Below are positions 40,841 to 50,264 of a stretch of 64,000 nucleotides of DNA, in pieces. The translations under genes were made by a program, and so were the position numbers. The stretch's first letter is position 1. The number at the start of each line of letters is the position of its first letter. The notes under the pieces were generated by a model, which did not search any database, was not told the origin of the DNA, and saw only the letters and a program-made list of their open reading frames with translations. The stretch is from Leclercia adecarboxylata (lineage in GTDB: Bacteria; Pseudomonadota; Gammaproteobacteria; Enterobacterales; Enterobacteriaceae), in contig NZ_CP098325.1 in the NCBI RefSeq assembly GCF_023639785.1, forward strand, positions 1,054,001-1,118,000, written 5' to 3'.

Positions 40841-43419
40841 GCGGCGCCAGAATCATGACCAGACCACAGTGGCGTTACTGCCCGGTTGCAATAGCGCTGA
40901 TGACCACGCTTTGGTCGCGGCTGGGCCTCAGTGAGAGCTACTTCAACCCGGCCTTTTTATCGGATGGCGCGGCGAGCGTCGCGGATCTGTCGCGCTTTGA
41001 ACAGGGTCACCAGCAGGCGCCTGGCGTTTACCGTGTCGACGTCTGGCGTAATGACGAATTTATCGGCACCCTGGATGTGCCTTTTGAGATGGCGAAAGAG
41101 GACGTGGCGCCACCTGCCGGTGGGCTGACACCCTGTATCACCCGCGCGATGCTCGAGCGCATGGGCGTCAATCTTCCGGCCTTTCCGGCGCTGACAACTC
41201 TGGCGGCAGGGCAGTGCGCCCCGCTGAAAACGGCCATTCCGGGCAGTGAGATAGCCTTTAATTTTGCCTCGCTACACCTGAACATCAGCCTGCCCCAGAT
41301 GGCGATGCAAAACAGCGCGCGTGGATACATTCCGCCGGACCAGTGGGATGAAGGCATTCCGGCGGCGCTGCTGAACTACAGCTTCAGCGGCAACCGGGGA
41401 AGTGACGACGACAGCTACTATCTGAACCTGCAAAGCGGGCTGAACTACGGAGCATGGCGGCTGCGCAACAACGGCACCTGGCGTTATACCAGCAGCAACG
41501 GCAGACGACACAGCGAATGGCAAAATATCGGCACCTGGCTGCAGCGCACGGTCGTCCCGCTGAAAAGCGAGCTGGTGATGGGCGACAGCAACACCGGAAA
41601 CGATGTGTTCAACAGCGTGGGGTTTCGCGGTGGGCGGCTGTACTCCTCAGACAATATGTATCCCGACAGCATGCAGGGCTATGCGCCCACAGTGCGCGGC
41701 ATCGCGCGCACGCCTGCCAAAGTGGTGATCCGCCAGAACGGCTATGTGATCTATCAACAGTACGTGCAGGCCGGCGGCTTTGCCATCACCGACCTCAACC
41801 CGACGTCATCCAGCGGTGACCTTGACGTCACGGTGGAAGAGAAAGATGGCAGCCAGCAGCGCTACGTCGTGCCGTACTCCACGGTTCCACTCCTGCAACG
41901 TGAAGGTCGGCTGAAATATGACCTGGTCGCCGGGGATTACCGCAGCGGTAACAGCGAGCAGGATACCCCCTTCTTTACCCAGGGAACCCTGATTGCCGGT
42001 CTGAAGAATGGCTACACGCTTTACGGCGGTACCCAGCTCGCCTCGCGCTATACGGCGCTGGCGCTGGGGGCCGGTAAAAATCTAGGCGAATGGGGCGCGG
42101 TTTCGCTCGATCTCACCCATGCCCGCAGTCAGCTGGCAGACGACAGCCGCCACGAAGGGCAATCCCTGCGTTTTCTGTACGCCAAATCCCTGAACCGCTT
42201 TGGCACCAACTTCCAGCTGCTGGGTTATCGCTACTCGACAAAAGGGTTTTACACCCTTGATGACGTGGCGTGGCGGAAGATGGAAGGTTACCAGTACAGC
42301 GATGACGACAGCGACAATGACGGCTTGCCGGACGTGCAGAGTTACCACAACCTGACGTGGAATAAAAAAGGGCGCCTGCAGGTCAATATTTCCCAGCAGT
42401 TGGGAGATTACGGCTCACTTTATCTTACCGGCAGCCAGCAAACCTACTGGGGAACCAGCGACGCCAGCACCTGGTATCAACTCGGCTATGCCGGCGGTTA
42501 CAAGGGGGTGAGCTACTCCGTCTCCTGGTCGTGGAACCAGGCTGTGGGGATCAGCGGCACGGACAAAATCGCCTCCTTCAACGTGTCGGTGCCGTTCAGC
42601 CTCTTTAGCGGCCATGCCTATCGCCGCGACAACGCCTTTGACCGCGCCTATGCGACGGCCGCGGCTAATCGCAGTAGCGAAGGTGACAGTAGCTGGCAAA
42701 CCGGCGTGAGCGGCACGCTGCTGGAGGACCGCAACCTGAGCTACAGCGTGACCCAGGGCCACAGCAACAGCGGCAGCAGCGGCAGCGCCAGTGCTAACTG
42801 GCAGGCGACCTACGGTACGCTGGGTGCCGGATACAACTACTCCGGCAGTCAACACGATCTCAACTGGCAGCTGTCGGGAGGCGTAGTGGGGCATGAGAAT
42901 GGCGTCACCTTAAGCCAGCCGCTGGGCGATACCAACGTGCTGATTAAAGCGCCGGGTGCCTCCGGCGTCAGCATTGAAAACCAGACCGGCGTGAAAACAG
43001 ACTGGCGCGGATACGCGGTGATGCCGTACGCCACGGTGTATCGCTACAACCGTGTTGCGCTGAATACCAACACCATGAGCAATAACACCGACGTTGAGAA
43101 TAACGTCAGCAGCGTGGTGCCCACCAAAGGTGCGCTGGTTCGCGCCAGCTTTGATACCCGCATCGGCGTGCGCGCCTTGCTGACGGCGATGCACGCCAAC
43201 CAGCCGGTACCTTTTGGCGCCGTGGTGCGCGAGGTTAACATTGGCGTCACCAGCATGGTGGGAGATGACGGGCAGATATACCTGAGCGGCCTGCCGCTGA
43301 CGGGCGAGCTGTTGATCCAATGGGGCAACGGCAAAAATGCGCAGTGCCGCGCGCCGTACAGGCTGCCTGAAACAAGCCTGCAACAGGCGATCACGCTTAA
43401 GGAGATCCGCTGTGATTAA
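40837..43419 (+). CDS. fimD: Outer-membrane fimbrial usher FimD
   Basis: 860 residues from the GTG at 40837, overlapping the fimC stop (GTGA); an ATG six codons on (40855) is a plausible alternative. A signal peptide is followed by the periplasmic N-terminal domain. The 24-strand barrel carries the plug domain ([20 protein letters not shown]). Two C-terminal domains follow, the last with paired Cys (NAQCRAPY and EIRCD). FimD drives subunit polymerisation and secretion. Intact, no frameshift. Confidence 0.94.
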   Translation: MSGARIMTRPQWRYCPVAIALMTTLWSRLGLSESYFNPAFLSDGAASVADLSRFEQGHQQAPGVYRVDVWRNDEFIGTLDVPFEMAKEDVAPPAGGLTPCITRAMLERMGVNLPAFPALTTLAAGQCAPLKTAIPGSEIAFNFASLHLNISLPQMAMQNSARGYIPPDQWDEGIPAALLNYSFSGNRGSDDDSYYLNLQSGLNYGAWRLRNNGTWRYTSSNGRRHSEWQNIGTWLQRTVVPLKSELVMGDSNTGNDVFNSVGFRGGRLYSSDNMYPDSMQGYAPTVRGIARTPAKVVIRQNGYVIYQQYVQAGGFAITDLNPTSSSGDLDVTVEEKDGSQQRYVVPYSTVPLLQREGRLKYDLVAGDYRSGNSEQDTPFFTQGTLIAGLKNGYTLYGGTQLASRYTALALGAGKNLGEWGAVSLDLTHARSQLADDSRHEGQSLRFLYAKSLNRFGTNFQLLGYRYSTKGFYTLDDVAWRKMEGYQYSDDDSDNDGLPDVQSYHNLTWNKKGRLQVNISQQLGDYGSLYLTGSQQTYWGTSDASTWYQLGYAGGYKGVSYSVSWSWNQAVGISGTDKIASFNVSVPFSLFSGHAYRRDNAFDRAYATAAANRSSEGDSSWQTGVSGTLLEDRNLSYSVTQGHSNSGSSGSASANWQATYGTLGAGYNYSGSQHDLNWQLSGGVVGHENGVTLSQPLGDTNVLIKAPGASGVSIENQTGVKTDWRGYAVMPYATVYRYNRVALNTNTMSNNTDVENNVSSVVPTKGALVRASFDTRIGVRALLTAMHANQPVPFGAVVREVNIGVTSMVGDDGQIYLSGLPLTGELLIQWGNGKNAQCRAPYRLPETSLQQAITLKEIRCD

Positions 43420-44419
43420 TACCCGAGGTCTGGTAGTGCCCCTGCTGGCATTACTGCCCATCACACAGGCGCTGGCCACCGTATGTGCCAATGAAAATGG
43501 GGTGCCGACGGATATCTTTTACAATCTGACGGACACCTTTAACAGCGCCAACAACCACGTCGGGGAAATCGTCACCCTCAGCGATAAATCCCAGTGGGTG
43601 GGCGTCAATGCGATCTGTCCCAAAGGAACAACCGGGGACACCACGAAACGTAGCTATGTCACTGATTTTCCCATAACAGCGACCATTGATGACTACAAGT
43701 ATCTGCGCCTGAATGATTATCTCGACGGCGCGATGAAAATCACCGACAGCCATGCCGGGGTCTTTTATCCCCCGGAGAACTATATCCAGATGGGCAGGCA
43801 CCAGAATGTACCAAAGAACGAGCCCTTCCCGGTTAACGATTCTAATCTGGTATTCCGGCTGAAAGTGACAAAGCGGTTTATCAATATGGTGCCGATCCCA
43901 CGTTCAACTATGTTCCGCGTCTACGTCACCACCACCTCGGCCGATCCGCTGATTACGCCGGTATATACCATCTCCTACAGCGGCACTATTCAGGTGCCTC
44001 AGAGCTGTGCAATCAACGCCGGGCAGATGGTGGAGTTCGATTTTGGCAATATTGGCGCCTCGCTGTTTAGCAAGGCCGGGGCTGGTAACCGGCCTGAAGG
44101 GGTCACAGCGCAGAGTAAAACCCTCGCCATCCGCTGTACCAACGTAGAGGCCAACGCCTACCTGACGATGCGTATTGAGGCAGAAAAAGCCTCCGGCAAT
44201 GCGATGGTATCCGATAATCCGGACGTGGGGTTCGTGGTGGCGAACGCTTCCGGCACGCCGCTCACGCCCAATAATATCGGTAGCCTGATCCCGTTCAGGC
44301 TTGATGATGACGGCTCAGCGCAAATGGGGATTATGGCATGGCCGGTCAGTATCACCGGCAATAAACCCGCGGAAGGGCGCTTCACCTCGCGCGGCTATTT
44401 GCGCGTGGACTATCAATAG
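43412..44419 (+). CDS. fimH: Fimbrial tip adhesin FimH (Salmonella-type)
   Basis: 335 residues from a GTG at 43412, with AAGGAG upstream and an 8-base overlap with fimD; a longer frame from 43337 lies inside fimD. Signal peptide to ALA. Two domains: an N-terminal lectin domain with two Cys (VCANENG, NAICPKG) and a C-terminal pilin domain ([35 protein letters not shown]). The pattern [10 protein letters not shown] and the length match Salmonella FimH, which binds mannosylated glycoproteins. Confidence 0.93.
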   Translation: MINTRGLVVPLLALLPITQALATVCANENGVPTDIFYNLTDTFNSANNHVGEIVTLSDKSQWVGVNAICPKGTTGDTTKRSYVTDFPITATIDDYKYLRLNDYLDGAMKITDSHAGVFYPPENYIQMGRHQNVPKNEPFPVNDSNLVFRLKVTKRFINMVPIPRSTMFRVYVTTTSADPLITPVYTISYSGTIQVPQSCAINAGQMVEFDFGNIGASLFSKAGAGNRPEGVTAQSKTLAIRCTNVEANAYLTMRIEAEKASGNAMVSDNPDVGFVVANASGTPLTPNNIGSLIPFRLDDDGSAQMGIMAWPVSITGNKPAEGRFTSRGYLRVDYQ

Positions 44420-44427
44420 GGGGCTAA

Positions 44428-44949
44428 ATGCGTATAAAAATCGCGGTGGCGCTGGCCACCGTCGCGCTGTGGCAGCCACTCAGTCGGGCGGATACGCCTC
44501 TCGGGCAAATTAACATTCAGCTCTACGTCAACATTGTTGATTACACCTGCGTGGCAGAAAGCAGCGACAGTAACAAAACGGTCGCGCTGGGCACCTGGCC
44601 GACCAAACAGCTCAGTACGACCGGCAGCCGGACACAGGCGATGCCTTTTACCCTGAAGCTGACGGGCTGCCCGCCGGGGTCGGCCTCGATCACCTTTACT
44701 GGCAACGCGGATGCAAAGGATAATCAACTGCTGGCCCTGAACGATGCCAGCCAGGCCAGTAATGTGGCGGTAGAAATCCTCGATGGGGATAAAACGCGCC
44801 TGCCGCTTCGGCAGGCCAGTCGCGAAGTCAGAGTGGATGCTGAAGGCAATGCGGAGCTGGCTTTTTATGCCAACTATATTGCGACGGCGAATAATCCCCA
44901 GCCCGGGCGGGCCGATGCCGATGCCACCTTTATGATTAATTATTATTAA
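44428..44949 (+). CDS. fimF: Fimbrial adaptor subunit FimF
   Basis: 173 residues. Signal peptide near residue 20, then a pilin with VNIVDYTCVAE, the second Cys in LTGCPPGSA, and the C-terminal FMINYY. Salmonella FimF length. Last gene of the operon; it ends 50 bases before the converging fimZ. Confidence 0.92.
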   Translation: MRIKIAVALATVALWQPLSRADTPLGQINIQLYVNIVDYTCVAESSDSNKTVALGTWPTKQLSTTGSRTQAMPFTLKLTGCPPGSASITFTGNADAKDNQLLALNDASQASNVAVEILDGDKTRLPLRQASREVRVDAEGNAELAFYANYIATANNPQPGRADADATFMINYY

Positions 44950-44999
44950 GCCAAAGTGTGCTCCCTGAAACGTCAATGTGTGACAGGGAGTATTTTCAG

Positions 45000-45632
45000 T
45001 TAAAGCAGCTCATGATCTTTGGCATAATCAATGAGCTCAACGATCGTTTGCACCCCTAATTTCGTATAGATATTTGACTTGTGGGCGCTAATGGTTTTAT
45101 TACTCAGCAATAACTGTCCGGCAATTTCTTTGTTCGATAAGCCATTTGCCAGATAACGCAGAACCGTTAACTCACGGTTCGACAGAGGCATATCCACCAT
45201 CGCCCCTTTTCGCATCGTTAAATGGCTTATGGAACTCAGGGTGTCGGACGGAAAAAAAGAATACCCACCCAGCAACATCTCGACGGCATTATAGATATCA
45301 CGCAGATCCTTTCGCTTACTGACAAAACCATTCGCACCGGCGCGCATTGCCCGCCCGGCATACAGAGATTCTGATTTCGATGACAGAAACAGTACTTTGA
45401 TTTTATTATTTAATTGTTTGATTCTTTTGAGTAAAGAGAATCCATCCATGCCCGGGAGTTCGATATCCAGGATCACCATGTCCACCGGGTGGTTACGGAT
45501 GTAATCGAGTGCTTCATGGGCGTCTCCCGATTTTAGTACGATCTGAATATTTTTATTTGTCTGTAGCAGGACTTCTATCGACATTCTGACGATAGGGTGT
45601 TCGTCCATAATGATTACGGATACCGGTTTCAT
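45000..45632 (-). CDS. fimZ: FimZ, LuxR/FixJ-type fimbrial transcription regulator
   Basis: 210 residues. An N-terminal receiver domain carries acidic DEHP near residues 10-11. The phospho-acceptor Asp is in VILDIELPG near 56, and Lys in FLSSKSE near 106. The C-terminal LuxR helix-turn-helix has LSNREL..LRYLANGLSNKEIA and SNKTISAHKSN. In Salmonella FimZ binds the fimA promoter and activates fimbriae and represses motility. No kinase gene is near. Convergent with fimF. Confidence 0.95.
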   Translation of the reverse strand: MKPVSVIIMDEHPIVRMSIEVLLQTNKNIQIVLKSGDAHEALDYIRNHPVDMVILDIELPGMDGFSLLKRIKQLNNKIKVLFLSSKSESLYAGRAMRAGANGFVSKRKDLRDIYNAVEMLLGGYSFFPSDTLSSISHLTMRKGAMVDMPLSNRELTVLRYLANGLSNKEIAGQLLLSNKTISAHKSNIYTKLGVQTIVELIDYAKDHELL

Positions 45633-46422
45633 TTTTATGCCTCAAATTGTTTAAACACTAATAAGGCGGAAGGATAATTCTTTTGATCCCTTAGGAGATA
45701 ATTCCTGGAAAGAGCGAAAGCATCCTTGTTTACGTTATATCGAAAATATTGCCGCAGCGCGCAGGCTGGATAAGGTATTTCTGGCAATTGAATAAGTTTA
45801 TCTTATTCACTACGGGAAAAATCCTATTATACCCTCTAACTGTTCTGCGAAAAGTCAGGAAATTATCCTTGCGCCCTGTCTCAATATGATGTTCTGGAGA
45901 GTTTAAGCGAATATTTTAAAAATGGTCAAAACATCCATTAATTTTCATTTGTATAAGTTATCCTGTGTTTGTAATCATAAAAAATAACACAACTTTCTGA
46001 ATGTTAAGTTTATGTGATAATTAATGTCAGGATTTATCCCGTCTTCATACCCCGCTATTGACCGGTAAAAGCCTGTATTAACTGCATGATTCCTTCATTT
46101 GAAACCCTCAGGGGCGGCTGAGTATTTCCTTAATTCGGGATAGCAGGATCCGCTGTACGCTTTACAGCAGCGGTTCGCGTGAGGTGTCCGGGTGACTTGT
46201 TTTTTACATCATTATCAAAATATTAACTAAAAACCCCAATGCGTAACGACTGGATATAAATGCTGCAATTGGCTCTTTAACCAGTATTTCAGGTTACTGG
46301 AAAGTGAAAATTAGGAATAGTTGCGGTTGTTCCAGGATTGTTAAATTAGTGCATAAAATTAACAATAATGGTAAGTATTTTCCTGGAACCTATTAGGAAT
46401 TAAGGCATTAACGCGCCATGCG
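45633..46422. other. 790-bp AT-rich non-coding region between fimY-like gene and fimZ
   Basis: No credible open frame on either strand. It contains several AT-rich dyads, e.g. AATAAG...CTTATT near 45792-45808, and is markedly more AT-rich than the operon. Salmonella has a long spacer at the same place carrying the fimZ promoter, so this is probably the fimZ promoter and leader with H-NS-type silencing. No terminator with a U run was seen. Confidence 0.6.
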
Positions 46423-47133
46423 TTATTCGTTACAGAGGCGATTTAACAGATGCAGCAGCGCCTGACGGTGAGCTAATCCGAGTTTGTTGACGATACGCCC
46501 CACGCGATAGACGATACGGCTGTAAGGACGTTCCTGCAGCCGCGCGATGGTGCGTAATGACTCCCCGGCCATCAAAAGGCGCAGAATGGCCCACTCGTCG
46601 CGCGAAAGCCACTCGCTGCCAGGGGCAAGGGGAGGCGGATCGTGGGTCAGTACCTGCTGAAGCAGTGTGGCCGGGGACTGGCGTTCAATGACGGTAAACG
46701 GCCCGGCCGCTTTGCAAAAGAGCCGTTGATCGTAGTCATCGGCACGCACCAGCATATTGACCGGTGTGTAAGGGGGATAGAGCCGCAGTCTGCGCAGGCT
46801 GTCGAGCGTTTCCGTCAGGGGCTGCGTCCGGCACGCCATATCAACCACCAGCCTGGCCGAAGGCCACTGCTGTAGGGCGCTCATCGCGGGCGGCAGGGTG
46901 TTGAAATCTTTACAGCAGTTCAAAGGGAAAGGGCTGGCCTGTATTCCGGTACGCAGAAAATGATCGTCCGTGACCAGTACTATCCACGGCGTGTCCGTTT
47001 TACGGCTCTGACTGATGGACTGGCTCAGGTAAATAAGACGGTCAAAAAAGGGGGCATTAAAATGAGTTTGCGCAAAGCCTAAAGAATCACTTCCTGTCCG
47101 ACGCCGCCGGTAGCGGCGTACACTGATGCGCAT
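46423..47133 (-). CDS. fimY: FimY-like LuxR-type regulator
   Basis: 236 residues, close to Salmonella FimY (240). A basic start (MRISVRRYRRRRTG, with AGAGGG upstream) is followed by a non-canonical receiver-like domain. The C-terminal LuxR-like HTH begins at about residue 170 (LSRDEWAILRLLMAGESLRTIA, YRVGRIVNKLGL). It lies upstream of fimZ on the same strand and next to tRNA-Arg, the fimY position; the Salmonella fimW and neighbour are not present. The assignment rests mainly on position and architecture. Confidence 0.75.
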   Translation of the reverse strand: MRISVRRYRRRRTGSDSLGFAQTHFNAPFFDRLIYLSQSISQSRKTDTPWIVLVTDDHFLRTGIQASPFPLNCCKDFNTLPPAMSALQQWPSARLVVDMACRTQPLTETLDSLRRLRLYPPYTPVNMLVRADDYDQRLFCKAAGPFTVIERQSPATLLQQVLTHDPPPLAPGSEWLSRDEWAILRLLMAGESLRTIARLQERPYSRIVYRVGRIVNKLGLAHRQALLHLLNRLCNE

Positions 47134-47343
47134 ATCATCCCTCTGCTGTTGAATTCCGGCTTAAAGCACCGGGCTACCCTGGAGTAGTGTGCGTGCAAAC
47201 AGCAGGCGAAAATAGCAGGCGCAGCTTAATTTTGCCTAAGGCATTTCGCAGTAAAATACGGCAATAAACGTTGAAAAAACAGGCATCTTCGCCGGAAGTT
47301 AACCGACAACGGGCGATAAGAGGGGGGATTGCGCCAAAAGGCA

Positions 47344-47371
47344 TTGACTCACCTGCCATTGACCGTATAAT
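47344..47371 (+). promoter_or_regulatory. tRNA-Arg (argU) promoter
   Basis: TTGACT (47344-47349), 16-base spacer and a perfect TATAAT (47366-47371), then the GC-rich discriminator CACGCGC typical of stringent tRNA promoters. Confidence 0.88.
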
Positions 47372-47410
47372 TTCACGCGCTTCACCACTGCGAAGTCTCT
47401 TCTTCTCCGT

Positions 47411-47487
47411 GCGCCCTTAGCTCAGTTGGATAGAGCAACGGCCTTCTAAGCCGTAGGTCAAAGGTTCGAATCCTTTAGGGCGTGCCA
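47411..47487 (+). tRNA. argU: tRNA-Arg, anticodon TCT
   Basis: 77 nt with encoded CCA. Acceptor GCGCCCT pairs with AGGGCGT; the anticodon TCT is at 47445-47447 (positions 35-37); T-arm GGTTCGAATCC. This decodes the rare AGA/AGG arginine codons. It is the Salmonella fimU / E. coli argU gene, located beside the fim cluster in both. In E. coli it is the DLP12 attachment site, but no prophage integrase follows here. Confidence 0.97.
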
Positions 47488-47608
47488 TTCAAGCTTTGTT
47501 TTCTTCCCCTGACTTTTCACTTTTATTGATTCTGCGTCCAATACCTTTCGTCCCATTCTGCGATATAGTAGGGGCATTCTCGTCTCCTTCTGACAGGTAA
47601 TACCGGCA

Positions 47609-47956
47609 ATGGCTCTGATCCCAAAAAACTACGCGCGGCTGGAAAGCGGCTACCGTGAAAAAGCCCTTAAAATTTATCCATGGGTCTGCGGACGCTGCTC
47701 GCGGGAGTTTGTTTATTCAAACCTGCGCGAACTGACGGTCCACCATATCGATCATGACCATACCAACAACCCGGAAGATGGCAGTAACTGGGAGCTGTTG
47801 TGTCTGTTCTGTCATGACCACGAACACTCGAAGTACACCGAAGCCGACATCTACGGAACAACCGTGGTGGCGGGTGAAGATGCGCAAAAGGATGTGGGTG
47901 AAGCCACCTATAACCCCTTTGCCGATCTGAAATCGATGTTAAATAAGAAGAAATAA
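47609..47956 (+). CDS. yajD: YajD, HNH nuclease-family protein
   Basis: 115 residues, nearly identical to E. coli YajD. An HNH fold with two CxxC zinc sites: CGRC near residue 27 and a second LLCLFCHDHEH. The catalytic HNH pattern is HHIDHDHTNNP...N...LC.FCH. No activity has been shown that I know of. In E. coli the gene is near nrdR/tsx; here it follows the tRNA-Arg gene. Confidence 0.9.
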   Translation: MALIPKNYARLESGYREKALKIYPWVCGRCSREFVYSNLRELTVHHIDHDHTNNPEDGSNWELLCLFCHDHEHSKYTEADIYGTTVVAGEDAQKDVGEATYNPFADLKSMLNKKK

Positions 47957-47994
47957 ACCAGGCCGGACTGATAACGGGTAAGTATGTTGAGGGA

Positions 47995-48840
47995 ATGATG
48001 TCCGGTATTGCGCATTACTACGTACAGCAGCAGAGCATGAACACGCAGCAAGTGGCGACGCTATCGGCTCAGGTCTCATCTTCCGGGGCGTCCCGGACCA
48101 GCGTTCCGGCCTCTTTTCAGCAAATGTCCAACGCCTCGCAACCCATCGTTACGCAGCCAGCGATCCCGACGCTGCACGCTGCCGATACCCGTCAGACCGC
48201 CGTCGCCGCGACGCCCGCCTCGTTTGGCCAGCTGGATCAGTACGCCCGTATGCAGGGCTGGAGCGAAAATCAACTCGCGCTGATGAACCGCCTGTCGCAG
48301 ATTAAAAATGGCCGCTCCGGCCCGTCGTGGATGGCGCCAGCGGGCCGCGTTCGCGGTATTCGCAATAATAACCCGGGTAATCTCGAAGCCAGCTGGGCCT
48401 TCAGCTGGCAGGGGCAGAACGGCACTGACGGCCGTTTTGCCACCTTCGCCACGCCCGAACAAGGCATACGCGCCCTTGGCGTCAACCTGCTCTCCTACCA
48501 GCGACGTGGCCTGGATACCATCAGCAAAATTATCTCTCGCTGGGCGCCCCCGCAGGATAACAACGATACCACCGCCTATATTCAGAACGTCAGCCAGGCC
48601 CTCGGCGTCTCGCCAACGACCCGTCTCGATGTCACCTCCCCGGACGTTTTGCGCGCATTGAGCAAGGCAATCATCCGCCAGGAAAACGGGAACGTGCCTT
48701 TCACCGATGAGGTCATCAACAGCGGCGTCTTTTCCGCGCTGGGTATGGCGGAGCTCTCCGCCACGCAGCCCGCAGTCCTGAAAAGTGCCCCGGTCGATGA
48801 GGCTCCCTCTCCGTTTGTATTACAGGCCCGCAAAGATTAG
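47995..48840 (+). CDS. Phage P5-like muralytic/structural protein
   Basis: 281 residues. The first 90 residues are rich in Ser, Thr, Ala and Gln, probably flexible. From about 115 the protein has RGIRNNNPGNLE, ADG-type repeats, GTDGRFATFATPEQGIRAL and LLSYQRRGLDTISKIISRWAPPQDNN. This is the pattern of phage phi6 P5-like proteins, often annotated structural protein P5, which have muramidase-type activity. No signal peptide is seen. No other phage gene lies around it, so it may be a remnant or a domesticated gene. Start ATG 47995 or 47998. Confidence 0.75.
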   Translation: MMSGIAHYYVQQQSMNTQQVATLSAQVSSSGASRTSVPASFQQMSNASQPIVTQPAIPTLHAADTRQTAVAATPASFGQLDQYARMQGWSENQLALMNRLSQIKNGRSGPSWMAPAGRVRGIRNNNPGNLEASWAFSWQGQNGTDGRFATFATPEQGIRALGVNLLSYQRRGLDTISKIISRWAPPQDNNDTTAYIQNVSQALGVSPTTRLDVTSPDVLRALSKAIIRQENGNVPFTDEVINSGVFSALGMAELSATQPAVLKSAPVDEAPSPFVLQARKD

Positions 48841-48913
48841 CCCCCCCTCAACGCACCTTTAGCCGACGCGCGCTTTTAACGTTGTTTCGCCTGTTTACAC
48901 TTGATTACAGATG

Positions 48914-48938
48914 GATAATGCGTATAGTTCTCATTCTC
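48914..48938 (+). promoter_or_regulatory. Possible promoter with overlapping Fur box
   Basis: GATAAT GCGTAT A GTTCTC ATTCTC (48914-48938) matches the hexamer arrangement of a Fur box at its outer arms. It overlaps the -10 TATAGT (48923-48928) of a promoter with TTGATT at 48901. It would drive the propeller/TonB pair with a leader of about 180 nt. Confidence 0.55.
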
Positions 48939-49119
48939 TTTAGTGTTTGTGGGCGCGTAAGGACTTCCCGCAGCAGCAGTGAATGCATTTTCACAAGGAA
49001 CACTGAGCGTAACCGGGAGACGCTGCACTGGCCTGACGGCCTGACACCACAAACCTAATCGCAAAACATAAGCGACGCAGGCGTCCTCCTCACATTTTGC
49101 ACGGTAAAGGATGTTCCTG

Positions 49120-50202
49120 ATGACCAAAAAATTATCCGCCCTGGCGCTGCTTGTGGCCGTCTCACTCAGCGGCTGCGCCGCACAGCACACCGCCACAACT
49201 GCGCCTGCCGCTGAAGCCCCAAAACCTGCTGCCCCTGCCCAGACCAACGTCGTTAAACGCGATCTGGCTGACGGTCTGTACGAAATGGCCCTTAGCCCGA
49301 AAGGGGATGCGCTGTACGTTGCCAGTTCGGAAGGTTTTAAGGATGTGCAGGGTGGGGTGATCTATAAGCTCGACCCGGCGACCCTCAACACTACCGGTCG
49401 CAGCCATACCGATCTGAAAAACTTCGCCCTCGCGATCGCCCCGGATGGCAAAACCCTCTATGCCACCAACTCGCTGGACGGCGGCATCAGCGCCATCAGC
49501 ACTGAAGACGGCAAAATCAAAAAACGCCTGCTGTTTACCGAGCGCAACAAAGAGGGCTACCCGTACGGCGCGCGTCAGGTGCTGCTACATAACGACGTCC
49601 TGTACATCGGCGGCGTGGCCGATCCGGCGGTGATCTGGGTGGTGGATGCCAACACCCTGACGCTGAAAAAAACCATCAAAAACGCGGGGCAGTGGGTCAC
49701 CGGCCTGATGTGGTCTGAACAAACCCAGCGTATCTACGTTGCCAACGGCGGCGGTGAAATTCTGATCGTTGACCCACGCAGTAACCGCATCGAAAAACGC
49801 TGGAAGCCGCTCGGGGATAAACCGGCGCTGCTGCTGAACCTGGCGGAAGATCCTGCCACCGGTCGCCTGTTCGTCACCGACAATTCGAAAGCCAAAACCA
49901 CGCTGGTGCTGGATATTCACACCGGCAAGCTCATTAAGCAGCTTGATGTGGGCGACTCGCTGGCGGTGAAATTTAACGCCAGACGCAACGAGCTGTACAT
50001 CACCCAGCGTGAAAGCGGCAAGCTGCTGAGCCTCGATGCCACCACCTATGCGGTGAAGCAGAGCTGGGATCTGCCGCCGAATCCGAACAGCCTCCTGCTG
50101 TCGGCGGATGGTCAGACGCTGTACGTCACCGTGAAACAGGCGTTCAACAAAGATCACTCCACCAACGGGCCGGACAGCGTTGTCCGTATTGCCCTGAAAT
50201 AG
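49120..50202 (+). CDS. YncE-like beta-propeller lipoprotein
   Basis: 360 residues from ATG 49120, preceded by AAAGG; an ATG at 49111 would add three. Lipobox LSGC at residues 18-21, so probably anchored to a membrane, then a Pro/Ala-rich linker. The rest is a seven-bladed propeller with NHL/WD-like repeats (ALSPKGDALYVASS, AIAPDGKTLYATNS, LLSADGQTLYVTVK). Similar to E. coli YncE, which is Fur-controlled and paired with the receptor YncD. Upstream of a TonB receptor, so a role in outer-membrane uptake is inferred. Confidence 0.85.
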   Translation: MTKKLSALALLVAVSLSGCAAQHTATTAPAAEAPKPAAPAQTNVVKRDLADGLYEMALSPKGDALYVASSEGFKDVQGGVIYKLDPATLNTTGRSHTDLKNFALAIAPDGKTLYATNSLDGGISAISTEDGKIKKRLLFTERNKEGYPYGARQVLLHNDVLYIGGVADPAVIWVVDANTLTLKKTIKNAGQWVTGLMWSEQTQRIYVANGGGEILIVDPRSNRIEKRWKPLGDKPALLLNLAEDPATGRLFVTDNSKAKTTLVLDIHTGKLIKQLDVGDSLAVKFNARRNELYITQRESGKLLSLDATTYAVKQSWDLPPNPNSLLLSADGQTLYVTVKQAFNKDHSTNGPDSVVRIALK

Positions 50203-50222
50203 ACGTTTTTCATAACAGTTAA

Positions 50223-50242
50223 GGCCCGGCAACGGGCCATTT
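50223..50242 (+). terminator. Hairpin between propeller and receptor genes
   Basis: GGCCCG (50223-50228), GCAA loop, CGGGCC (50233-50238) and then ATTTTG. It lies between the two genes, so part of the transcription may stop here, giving more propeller than receptor. Confidence 0.65.
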
Positions 50243-50264
50243 TGCGCGCACTTTGAACGAGTTA

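Noticed and set aside
47174..47359. 61-codon minus-strand frame between fimY-like gene and tRNA-Arg
   Set aside because: No ribosome site, no recognisable domain, and it overlaps the strong tRNA promoter region; taken as chance.
47411..48840. Prophage at tRNA-Arg
   Set aside because: Only one phage-like gene follows; there is no integrase, capsid, portal or tail gene and no second tRNA end was seen.
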